This document shows positions 1-8,000 of a stretch of 12,319 bases of DNA, in pieces. The notes beneath the pieces were generated by a model. The model was not told the DNA's origin and ran no database searches. It saw only the letters and a list, made by a program, of their open reading frames with translations. Position 1 is the first letter of the stretch; every line of letters begins with the position of its first letter. Origin of the DNA: Planctomycetaceae bacterium. GTDB lineage: Bacteria; Planctomycetota; Planctomycetia; Planctomycetales; Planctomycetaceae. The stretch lies in assembly GCA_020426085.1 (NCBI GenBank), contig JAGQQP010000062.1:1-12319 (forward strand), in the 5' to 3' direction. The position numbers were made by a program, and so were the translations under genes.

Positions 1-768
1 AAAGGGGTACAGGTCATGATCGAAGGCCCCGGTCATATCTCCTTCGACCAGATCGAGTTCAACATGAAGCTCCAGCGGACACTATGCCACGGTGCCCCCT
101 TCTATGTACTGGGACCACTGGTCACCGACATCTTCCCGGGCTACGATCATATCACCAGTTGTATCGGAGCAACCGCAGCCGGCTATCACGGTGCCAGCAT
201 GCTCTGCTATGTGACTCCGAAAGAGCACCTCGGACTGCCGAAAAAAGACGACGTCAAACAGGGCTGTATCGCCTACAAGATTGCCGCCCATGCCGCTGAC
301 GTCGCATTGGGAATTCCCGGAACCCGCGATCGTGACGATGATCTCACCGAAGCCCGGGCTGCCCTCAACTGGGAAAAACATTTTGAACTGAGCTTCGACC
401 CGGATACCGCCCGTGCGTTACACGACGAAGACCTGGACGTGGATACCGACTTCTGTGCCATGTGCGGACACGACTGGTGCAGCGTGCGTATCTCCAAAGA
501 GATCCAGGAATTCATGTCAGGTAAATCGGAAGATTATGCCTGGGATAAAGCGAAAAAATCGCTGGCATTAACCGTTGAGCAACAGGAAATTCTGGAAAAG
601 CGCGGCGTACTCAGCCCGGACGAAATTCACAAGCTGGCATCCAAAGTCAAAAAAGAAATGGCTGGCGAACAGGATAAAGCTTCCTGCCACAGTGATTATG
701 TCGCCCCCGAAGAAGCACAACAGATGCAGACTTCGAAACAACTCCCGGTGTTGAATCAACGGCCATAA
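1..768 (+). CDS. thiC: Phosphomethylpyrimidine synthase ThiC, C-terminal part (5' end outside window)
   Basis: ThiC is a cytoplasmic radical-SAM enzyme that turns aminoimidazole ribotide into hydroxymethylpyrimidine phosphate, the pyrimidine half of thiamin. The frame is open from base 1 and gives 255 residues before TAA at 766-768. Visible family marks are EGPGH with His12 of the fragment, and TPKEHL with His76. These are 64 residues apart, matching the spacing of the two metal-ligand histidines known in the family. The family's C-x2-C-x4-C motif (CAMCGHDWC, Cys152/155/160), which binds the Fe-S cluster used for radical chemistry, is intact. After the last cysteine there is a tail of about 95 residues, charged at first, then with a CHSDYV element and a Gln-rich end. 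Many ThiC proteins end sooner after this motif. Any TPP riboswitch would lie upstream of the window. The identification is very secure. Confidence 0.97.
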   Translation, partial: KGVQVMIEGPGHISFDQIEFNMKLQRTLCHGAPFYVLGPLVTDIFPGYDHITSCIGATAAGYHGASMLCYVTPKEHLGLPKKDDVKQGCIAYKIAAHAADVALGIPGTRDRDDDLTEARAALNWEKHFELSFDPDTARALHDEDLDVDTDFCAMCGHDWCSVRISKEIQEFMSGKSEDYAWDKAKKSLALTVEQQEILEKRGVLSPDEIHKLASKVKKEMAGEQDKASCHSDYVAPEEAQQMQTSKQLPVLNQRP

Positions 769-807
769 CTGCAGACCAGCTGCTGGTGGAGGTTGATGTC
801 ATCAATG

Positions 808-847
808 GGTTCAGTGCGTGGTTCTAATGATTCACCTGCACTGAACC
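808..847. terminator. Perfect 10-bp inverted repeat between convergent genes, possible bidirectional terminator
   Basis: GGTTCAGTGC at 808-817 is the exact reverse complement of GCACTGAACC at 838-847, with a 20-base spacer. GTG (818-820) and CAC (833-835) inside the spacer could extend the stem past a two-base bulge. It lies 40 bases past the thiC stop and about 110 bases from the end of the convergent minus-strand gene, where a shared terminator would be expected. No T-tract follows on either strand, so a classic intrinsic terminator is not proven. It could also be an mRNA-stabilising 3' hairpin. Confidence 0.45.
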
Positions 848-955
848 TGAAACGACCTCACCTCCGGTCAGTGCTGAGATTTCTGTCAGGAGATTCAGGT
901 CCAGCTAAACTGTTTCTACTTCAACGAGTACAAAAGGGCAGCGAACGATCTCGAA

Positions 956-3058
956 TCATCGATTAAATCTGTAATAGCCGCCTGCAGCCAGCACGCATAC
1001 AATCGCCAGTTTGACAATCGACGTCCAGAATCGAGTATTAGCAGTGAAGCCTGCGTTACATTTTGGACAAGGCGCAGTAGTTCCATGGCCGCTCGCTGAA
1101 AACTTCAGATTGCATTTCTCGCAAGTGTACATGTTCTGCCCTGATGACGACGCTCCGGGAAAAGACGGATTATTAGCTGCCAGCTGATTATTCTGTGTTT
1201 TATCATTACAGTAAGGGCACGGTGCAGTCGCACCCTGATAAAAGTCTGTCTTGAAGGATCGAGAACAATTCTCACATTGATAGACGCTGTCAGACCACTT
1301 CAACCCACAATGTGGACAACTCTCAAAAGTGAGTGATTCAGATTGATGAGTCTTTTTACATAGCTGACAGGTAAATGTATTCGGCTTGAATGCGTGATTG
1401 CCAGGCATGCTACTGTTAGCATTCTGATTTGAGAAGGGATCATTACCCGCCATTGCACCAGGAAATCGACCGGCCATGCCTCGATTCATTCCTCCTGGTG
1501 TTCCTTGATTCGCTCCTCCATTCATGGCCAGCTGCTCGGTCTGTTTCTGCTTACGTGGTTTGATCAGGCTCAGATCAGAGTCACTGAAGAATTCTGTTAT
1601 GAACAGCTCTTCTTTCTTACCGGTATTCAGCACAGCGACAGATTCACCGTAAGCCAGACGAACGAATTTCCCTTTCAGCTTTCGATTATTTAAATCGGTA
1701 AACACATAAAACTCTTTTTCCCTCTCTTCCGGGGTGAGCGTCACCTCGGTCGTTTCCGGGAAAAAGTTACCGGGTATTTCTTTACCCAGACGTTCCTGCA
1801 CATAGATCTGGTCTTCGGCACTGAAGTTCTTGTACGGAAATTCCTGAACCACTCCTGTTTTTGTAATCAACAATGAGACATTGCCATCCTCCATTTTGAC
1901 ATAGGAGGCTGCGACCGAATTACCTGATAAATCGGTCCACTTACGTTGAAAATTAAGTTTCATGAACTGTTTCAGTCTGGTTGGCGACAGACTGGGATCG
2001 GGATCCTCACGATAGGCCAGGGGAATTTCATCAAACCGCCCATGCATTTTCAACGCATCCCGCAACAGTTGCAGATCTTCCGGGATCAATGTGCCTATAT
2101 GCACGTTGATAAAACCAACCGGATTACCCAGGAACACCACTTCCCGACCGTTAACACGTATAAATTTCGCTTCCGATTTCTTCCCCTGCTTGTCAGTCCA
2201 GACCCGATATTCATTCACGACAGCAACCAGTTTGGGATCAATATCGGTATTCGCTTTTTCCACATCCGATTCTTCGTCTGCTTTAACTGGTTTAGCAGCA
2301 TCGCTCATTGCTGTACCCGCTTCCATTTTTGCAGGTGCCGTTGCAGGACCGATCTTCGCCCCCGGTTCAGAGGCTCTGGCCTTCAGCGATTCAGGAAGAA
2401 GTGCAACCAGGTTATTGTGCTGATGATAAGCAATGATCCATTCGATGTCTTTTTCACTGAGTTCATCCAGAGGCACCTGGACAGAACCGCCAGCATCCTT
2501 CAGCAACGTGACCTTCCCTGTTGCACCCACAGAAAGCAGTTTAGCAGTATGTCGGGTACCGTCTTTCAATGTGAATTCACGGACCGTAAACGGTTTGAAT
2601 GACTCTTTCTCAACAGAGGGTTTCGCTGTATCAGCGGGCATCGATTCTGCAGCAGGTTTCGCGGAAGACGGTTCTGAAGCAGGTTGAGGGGGTGCAGGTT
2701 CTGCTGGCGAGGTCGTGTCAGATCCCGTTGACTTGACGACCTCTTTTTGTGGTTTTCGATACTCCGGTGGAAGAAAACTTAACAGTTTTTTCCGTTTGTG
2801 ATATTCGTAGATCCAGTTCAGATCTTTCACGCTCAATTTCTCAAGGGGGACATACACTGTCCCCTCTCCCTCCAGACTGAGAGTGGCCGTCGGACCTTTA
2901 ACTGTAATCAGCTTCCCAGTCGCCTGAGTCCCATCGCGATAGGTCCAGTTGCGCACGGTGAAGCGTTCATAACTTTCTTCAGCTGACAACGGGTGAGAGA
3001 GTAGCGACAGGTAAAGTATCGTGCACAAAACAGCAAAATGCTTTTTTGTCGTCTTCAT
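956..3058 (-). CDS. Exported SHD1-repeat and zinc-ribbon protein with C-terminal membrane helix
   Basis: Unnamed protein of 700 residues. From the chosen ATG it opens with a signal peptide (KTTKK, hydrophobic stretch, likely cut after Ala26). Five SHD1-like units of the pattern 'W/F-T-D-x-G ... A-K-x-x-x-V ... G-x-x-x-VP-x-x-x-LS-x-x-D' lie near residues 32-91, 156-215, 282-340, 369-426 and 449-500. The first three are separated by Pro/Ala/Glu-rich linkers. A Gly/Asn/Met-rich linker (about 501-558) leads to three zinc ribbons, each with two CxxC pairs: Cys564/567/581/584, 595/598/614/617 and 646/649/664/667. A membrane helix at about 679-696 precedes a four-residue tail. SHD1 in yeast Sla1 binds short peptide signals, and similar modules are common in planctomycete secreted proteins, but their role there is unknown. 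The frame stays open to an ATG at 3154, which would add 32 very hydrophobic residues; I prefer 3058 because it gives a normal signal peptide. Neither start has a clear Shine-Dalgarno. The gene is monocistronic here, convergent with thiC and divergent from yqgE. Function unknown. Confidence 0.85.
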   Translation of the reverse strand: MKTTKKHFAVLCTILYLSLLSHPLSAEESYERFTVRNWTYRDGTQATGKLITVKGPTATLSLEGEGTVYVPLEKLSVKDLNWIYEYHKRKKLLSFLPPEYRKPQKEVVKSTGSDTTSPAEPAPPQPASEPSSAKPAAESMPADTAKPSVEKESFKPFTVREFTLKDGTRHTAKLLSVGATGKVTLLKDAGGSVQVPLDELSEKDIEWIIAYHQHNNLVALLPESLKARASEPGAKIGPATAPAKMEAGTAMSDAAKPVKADEESDVEKANTDIDPKLVAVVNEYRVWTDKQGKKSEAKFIRVNGREVVFLGNPVGFINVHIGTLIPEDLQLLRDALKMHGRFDEIPLAYREDPDPSLSPTRLKQFMKLNFQRKWTDLSGNSVAASYVKMEDGNVSLLITKTGVVQEFPYKNFSAEDQIYVQERLGKEIPGNFFPETTEVTLTPEEREKEFYVFTDLNNRKLKGKFVRLAYGESVAVLNTGKKEELFITEFFSDSDLSLIKPRKQKQTEQLAMNGGANQGTPGGMNRGMAGRFPGAMAGNDPFSNQNANSSMPGNHAFKPNTFTCQLCKKTHQSESLTFESCPHCGLKWSDSVYQCENCSRSFKTDFYQGATAPCPYCNDKTQNNQLAANNPSFPGASSSGQNMYTCEKCNLKFSASGHGTTAPCPKCNAGFTANTRFWTSIVKLAIVCVLAAGGYYRFNR

Positions 3059-3192
3059 TGTGACCAGCCCATGTAATAGAATGAGGATCGAGGCGCTTCT
3101 GAAATTGCCGAAACAAACCACTAATATAATAACAACCACCAGAATAGCCGACATTCGTTCAACTTAAAATACTGAACATTGATTTTTTCCGA

Positions 3193-3227
3193 ATCAAGGA
3201 AGAGAGGTGTCTCAGAATTCCCTTGAT
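3193..3227. repeat. Inverted repeat ATCAAGG/CCTTGAT in the divergent promoter region
   Basis: ATCAAGG at 3193-3199 is matched by CCTTGAT at 3221-3227. After one mismatch, CG at 3190-3191 and CG at 3229-3230 extend the pairing. The centre lies about 100 bases upstream of the yqgE -10 box and about 150 bases upstream of the SHD1 gene start. It could be an operator for a dimeric regulator or simply a transcript hairpin. Only the symmetry is seen; no regulator is identified. Confidence 0.3.
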
Positions 3228-3286
3228 CCGTAAAATCCCACTAATCAGCGTCATAGAGAAGGCGATTGCGTTCTGAAAATCTAACT

Positions 3287-3316
3287 CTGTTTTTTCATCA
3301 TTTGGACAGATATAAT
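3287..3316 (+). promoter_or_regulatory. Putative sigma70-type promoter of the yqgE transcription unit
   Basis: A perfect TATAAT lies at 3311-3316. The region 17-18 bases upstream (CTGTTT/TGTTTT, 3287-3293) is only a weak match to the -35 consensus. Transcription would begin near 3323, giving a leader of about 60 bases before the yqgE ATG. The -10 match and its place in a divergent spacer support the call; the poor -35 lowers confidence. Confidence 0.5.
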
Positions 3317-3363
3317 ACATTTTGTGCAGTAATCCCGTTATCGTCCGTTTAAATTCCCAGTAA

Positions 3364-3370
3364 AGGAGAG
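3364..3370 (+). promoter_or_regulatory. Ribosome binding site that decides the yqgE start
   Basis: AGGAGAG at 3364-3370 is a strong Shine-Dalgarno match. It overlaps the in-frame GTG at 3370, which is therefore too close to be used, and lies 11 bases before the ATG at 3382. This favours the ATG. Confidence 0.6.
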
Positions 3371-3381
3371 TGATTCGCTTT

Positions 3382-3948
3382 ATGCTGAAATCTTTGAAGG
3401 GGCAATTCTTAATCGCATCCCGTAAGCTGAACGATCTTAATTTTTATCGATCTGTTGTGCTGATCGTGGAACATAACGAACAGGGAGCCACGGGCCTGAT
3501 AATTAACCGTCCTTCTTCCTTTTCGATCACGAATGCTTTATCTCGCTATTTTGATATGCCCAAACTCGAGGATATGGTATTCATGGGTGGGCCTGTCGAA
3601 CCAAACGGCATGTTTGCCCTGCATAACGCCGGAGACCTGGAAAAATCAACAGAAGCGATCGTACCGGACCTGTTCATGGGCAGCAGCCCGGAAATCTTCG
3701 AACAGGTAATCTGGAGAATTTCAGAAGGTGATCCCCATCTGGATTTTCGGATCTTTTTCGGTTGTGCAGGCTGGGCACCCTTGCAGCTGGAATCCGAAAT
3801 AAATCGGATGGACTGGCTCTATACCCCTGCAATGACGGAAGACATCTTCGAAATAGACCCCTATGATATCTGGGACACTCTGATGGAGCGTGCGATGGCA
3901 GAACGACGATTCCTGCCTCAGGAAACGGCTCACCCCGAGTGGAACTGA
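3382..3948 (+). CDS. yqgE: YqgE/AlgH family protein (DUF179)
   Basis: A 188-residue protein, the usual size for this single-domain family. The N-terminal pattern is typical: GQFLIAS, then a segment ending in YRSVVLIVEHNEQGATG and the LIINRPS strand. It continues with a MGGPVEP element and the FFGCAGWAPLQLESEI stretch, where family members carry a conserved GY/CAGW-x-x-x-QL-E-x-E core. The family is widespread and cytoplasmic. AlgH was named from alginate regulation in Pseudomonas, but its biochemical role is not settled, so no function should be read from the name. The start at 3382 is chosen over the GTG at 3370 because of the position of the ribosome binding site. It is the first gene of a plus-strand run, 68 bases before the epimerase-like gene, and follows a consensus -10 box. 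Confidence 0.93.
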   Translation: MLKSLKGQFLIASRKLNDLNFYRSVVLIVEHNEQGATGLIINRPSSFSITNALSRYFDMPKLEDMVFMGGPVEPNGMFALHNAGDLEKSTEAIVPDLFMGSSPEIFEQVIWRISEGDPHLDFRIFFGCAGWAPLQLESEINRMDWLYTPAMTEDIFEIDPYDIWDTLMERAMAERRFLPQETAHPEWN

Positions 3949-4016
3949 TAAACGCTGCCGACTGACTGACCTTAGAACGAACTATTAATCTACCTGAAAA
4001 CAAAGTATCTTCTCGC

Positions 4017-4982
4017 ATGACGCCCATTCAGATCAAAGACCCGGAAACCGGTTCCTTCGCCAGCATTTTACCCGAGCTGGGATTCAACTGTTATGAATTC
4101 CGGGCAATGTTAGATGGTCAGCCAATTGATGTCATCGACGCACATCCCGATTTTTCATCAGGAAACCAACGCCCGAGCAGCAGTGGGATTCCCATTCTGT
4201 TCCCCTTCCCGAACCGCATCGCCAACGCGCAATTTCAGTGGGAGGGAATTACTTATGAGCTCCCCGCTGACAAGACGTATCACGACAAAACCGGGAATGC
4301 CATCCATGGATTCTGCCTGGACCTTCCCTGGCGGGTCATATCGCAGGAAGAGTCTGCTGTGACAGGCCAGTTTCAACTGAGTATCGATGGAAAACACCGA
4401 CTGAAATACTGGCCTGGTGACATTTTTATTGAAGTCCGATATGAAGTCAAAGGGACTACTTTACGGGCAGACATCCGCGTCGGTAACCCAAGCTCCGTTT
4501 CTGTTCCCTGGGGACTGGGGACACACCCTTATTTTAAAGTCCCCCTCTCAGAATCAGGCGATGTCAAAAACTGTCTGGTCGAATCGCCGGCAAGCGAGGA
4601 ATGGGTGCTCGAAAACTGCCTTCCCGTCGGCATCAAAAAGTCAATTGGAAAATCACACGACCTGCGGGAAGGGGCCTGGCTGGATCAGCTGCAGGCAGAT
4701 GATATTCTCACTGGCATGCCTGAAGATATCGAACAATACGAATGTCTGATCATGGATGAACAGGCTGGGCTGGTCATCTCTCAGGACTACGATGCGATCT
4801 TCACCGAGCTGGTGGTATTCACGCCTCCTGACCGGGATTGCGTCTGCCTGGAACCATACACGTGTGTGACTAATGCGATCAATCTACTCAGCGCTGATGT
4901 GGAAACCGGACTCCGGGTACTTCCCCCGGAATCGGAGATCAAAACCTGGATCGAAATCCGGGCCGGTAAAGTAATTGTCTGA
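4017..4982 (+). CDS. Aldose 1-epimerase (galactose mutarotase) family protein
   Basis: A 321-residue cytoplasmic protein with no signal peptide, close to the family norm. Enzymes of this fold interconvert alpha and beta anomers of sugars. The expected active-site landmarks are present in order: FPNRI (Asn66-Arg67), NAIHGF (His97), GTHPYF (His170, the usual catalytic acid) and CLEPYT (Glu279, the usual catalytic base). The match to galactose mutarotase is therefore good, but the family also includes hexose-6-phosphate mutarotases and related sugar-binding proteins, so the substrate is open. No Shine-Dalgarno is visible before the ATG (the text before it is CAAAGTATCTTCTCGC). The gene lies 68 bases after yqgE and only 21 bases before the HEAT-TPR gene, so co-transcription is likely. 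No other sugar-metabolism gene is present in the window. Confidence 0.9.
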   Translation: MTPIQIKDPETGSFASILPELGFNCYEFRAMLDGQPIDVIDAHPDFSSGNQRPSSSGIPILFPFPNRIANAQFQWEGITYELPADKTYHDKTGNAIHGFCLDLPWRVISQEESAVTGQFQLSIDGKHRLKYWPGDIFIEVRYEVKGTTLRADIRVGNPSSVSVPWGLGTHPYFKVPLSESGDVKNCLVESPASEEWVLENCLPVGIKKSIGKSHDLREGAWLDQLQADDILTGMPEDIEQYECLIMDEQAGLVISQDYDAIFTELVVFTPPDRDCVCLEPYTCVTNAINLLSADVETGLRVLPPESEIKTWIEIRAGKVIV

Positions 4983-4991
4983 TTGAACGTC

Positions 4992-4996
4992 GGGAG
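4992..4996 (+). promoter_or_regulatory. Ribosome binding site that decides the HEAT-TPR gene start
   Basis: GGGAG at 4992-4996 lies seven bases before ATG at 5004, an ideal distance. The frame also contains an upstream TTG at 4983, directly after the stop of the preceding gene, but that codon has no ribosome binding site and would put seven polar residues before the signal peptide. The ATG is therefore preferred. Confidence 0.65.
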
Positions 4997-5003
4997 AAAC
5001 AGG

Positions 5004-8000
5004 ATGACAAATCGAACCTGTCTGCTGCTGAGTCTGACACTCTTCACCCTGCTTCCCGCACAGGTCTACTCCCAGTCGGATAGTCTGCGCAAAAAAAACA
5101 TACAGCAGACTTCATCGGTTGGTCCGCAGACAAATGCTCAAAGCCTGAAGTTACTCAACGACATCGAAGCCCGGCTCAAGGGGGTGAATCAGCCGGCCGC
5201 CCATCAACCTCCCGTATCCGGGCAGACCTCGGCGTTTATCATCGTTGGCGATACAGTCAGGGACGTTACCTTCAACCGCGCGCCCAATGGAATGCATTTT
5301 CTCCTGACTCGTCTGATTCTGGTTAACCAGGGGCCAGAGCCCCTCAAACTGATACGCAGCCAGATAAAAGCGATGGTAGATGGTCAGCAGTTTCCCCTTC
5401 GTGCTTTACCTGCCAATCTATCCAATCAGGTTGTCCAGTTAGGAAAACGCAGCCAGCGACTCAGTAGTTTAAGTTTTCAAGATCAGGTTACCGTCCCCCC
5501 CGGTGAACAGGACAGTCTGTGGATATTACTCACTGACTTACCAGGAGCGCCCCGTATTCCTGAAATCGAATTTCAGGTCACTGTCGATAATCAGACACTG
5601 AAACTGAATGTAAACCACTTCGAACTCGGTAAATTGCGATATGAAGTCAAATTGCTGGGGCCCAGTGAGTGTCTGGCTGAATTGACTGTCAGCGGAGAAA
5701 TAAATTCGATCAATATCGGAAGCCTGATTCAGGTGATCGATCAACTGACGATGCAGAACATCAAACGTTTCGTCATGCATTTCCCGGATCCGAAAACTCA
5801 GATCGACGAATCGGTCAGAAACTGGCTGCCTCGCGCTGCAAATCAGGTGGGGACGAATGCCATGGTGAATTCTCCTTTCCCTGTCTTTCCCAACATGATC
5901 ACGGAACTGCATCTGTCCGGGGAAGTGTTTAAGGATGCCAGAGTTCCTTATCTGGGAATCAAGAAAGGCCAGGTCACGCATGAAAAAGAATCAGAGGCGA
6001 TTCACGCCGCACTCGACAGTGCCATGAGTGTCCTGACCAGGGAAAAAGTTGCAGAGCAGATCCGGACAGGATCACCGGCGGTGAAAATCGCAGCCCTCAT
6101 CAGTGGCGGTAGACAGCTGACAAATGAAGAATTGCCACTGATTCTGGAACTCACATCCGATCCCGACCCGCTTGTACAACAGGCTGCATTATTTGCCCTA
6201 CGTTATCTCGGCGATGCTCGCGGCTACGAACGCTTGGCTCAAGTTGCCAGGACGGTCGGTCCTCAATCGGAAGTCGCGGTTGCCAGCCTGGCAGAATCCC
6301 GGTTTGCCCAGGGCCAGATGATACTGTTGAAACTGCTGAAAGAAAGCCCTCCCACCTCGCAGAAAACGATGATTGGAATTATTGCCCAGAGTCCGCGCCC
6401 GCAGTGGGGAGACGCCATCTATGAATTCATCTCCAGTGACAATCTGGAGCTTCGAAAAGCGGCAATCAAAGCACTGGTCCTCAATGGTCATCCGCGACTC
6501 TTCGAAGTATTGACCAGTGCGCTGCAGTCGCCCAATCCGGAAATCCGCGAAGTGGCCTTTCAGGAACTGATTCAGCAGAAAGACAATGAGAGTGAGACAT
6601 TGGCCTTGAACTATGTTCTATCGCAGCTGGAACAGATTGCACCAACCCAGACCATGCTTTCTTTCATCGATCGACTGAAAGATCCCCGTGCCATCCCCCT
6701 GCTGTTTCGACACCTGGGAAATCTGAAGCTCGACTCCGGCCTGCGGATTACCATCATTAAAACGCTGGCCTCAATTGGAGACCAGACTGTGGAATCCGGC
6801 TTCCTCAAAATTTATCCGCAAGCAAATACGAACGAAAAACTACTGATACTTGCTTCGCTACAGAAAGTCGAATCGCCTCAATATTTTGAACTGGCTGAAC
6901 GGGCTTTGAATGACAGCGACCTGAAGATTGTTAACGGGGCGATCGACAGTTTACGGAAATCTAATTCCATCGAAGCCGTCAAATATCTGCAGAAAACATT
7001 GCGTAAAACCGATCAGGCCTCCGTCTGGAATGACATTTATATGTCTCTGGTTTCCATAGGTACGCCTGAAGCGCGTCGGATTATTATGGATGCCCGCTTT
7101 GAAGGAAATTTCGATGAGAAAAAAAGAGCTGCGGCAAACGCGCTGAATAATATTTATACACGTTCACCCGGTTATCAGTATGTGAAAAATGGCGACCTCG
7201 AGCAGGGAAGAAAACAATACGAGGAAGCCCTGGAACAATATCAGACGGCTCTCAGCATCGATTCTCTGCTCGTCCCCGCCTATCAGGGGATCGTTAACGT
7301 TCAGAATGCGATGCAGAAATATGATGAAGCCCTCAAAACCGCAGACCAGGGACTGCAAATTGACAGCATGCATGCGCGATTGTATGTCGCGAAAGGCATG
7401 ATCTACAGTAACCAGTCACGATCGGAAGAAGCCCTGCAGCAGTTGCACAAAGCGATTGAAATCGCTCCCCTCGATCATTTTGCTTATGTGATGCTGGCAT
7501 CGCATTATTCCAAACACAATCAAAACGAAAAAGCCCTGGAAGCCTATGATGGCGCCATCCATGCCAACCCGCGTTATATGAGTCTGTACGATTTTAAAGC
7601 CGATCTGCTGCTCTCGCTGAAACGTCCCGACGATGCCATTAAAACTTATGACCAGGCGATCCAGGTCAATCCAGGGCAGATCAAAGCATATACCAGTAAG
7701 ATTATTCTGCTCCGCAAACTCAAACGTTATGAAGAAGCTATCGCTGTCTGCGATGCGATCCTGGCAGAAAACAGTCTGAAGCGAGATCCCCGGTATGTGA
7801 TGTATGCCTATATCAATAAAGCTCATACTTATTCCGAAGCCGAGGAATGGGAAAAAGCGCTGCACGTGTACGATCAGATGATTCAGAAAGATGACCGTTA
7901 TCTGGACGCTTACTCGGGACGGGGGCATATCCATTTACAGCGGCAGGACTGGCAGGCCGCTCAGAGAGATTTCCAGAAAGCATTCGATCTCGACAACAAG

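Larger units (their letters stand above)
3059..3381. other. Divergent intergenic region between the SHD1 gene and yqgE
   Basis: This 323-base AT-rich spacer must hold the promoters of both flanking genes. It contains a consensus TATAAT for the plus strand (3311-3316), a 7-bp dyad (3193-3227), and the yqgE ribosome binding site near its end. For the minus strand, AT-rich text at 3123-3131 (reading TATTATATT) could be a -10 element, but no convincing -35 sits at the right distance. The part from 3059 to 3154 is also open in frame with the SHD1 gene. I see no RNA gene or further coding region. Confidence 0.6.

Noticed and set aside
1380..1500. NPF-type peptide signal in the SHD1 protein linker that could bind its own SHD1 units
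   Set aside because: The linker reads NDPFS and NNPSF, not NPFxD, so the known SHD1 ligand motif is not present.
1946..2602. 218-codon open frame on the plus strand, antisense to the SHD1 gene
   Set aside because: Composition is rich in Phe, His, Arg and Cys with no domain pattern, and the minus strand has clear repeats and a signal peptide. It is a shadow frame.
3370..3381. GTG start adding four residues to YqgE
   Set aside because: The Shine-Dalgarno AGGAGAG overlaps this codon, so the ATG at 3382 is more credible.
4983..5003. TTG start adding seven residues to the HEAT-TPR protein
   Set aside because: The GGGAG site is seven bases before the ATG at 5004, and the shorter form has a standard signal peptide.
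7416..7934. 172-codon open frame on the minus strand
   Set aside because: It lies fully opposite the TPR repeats of the HEAT-TPR gene. The repeated Ile/Phe/Gly-rich text is the mirror of the repeat codons.
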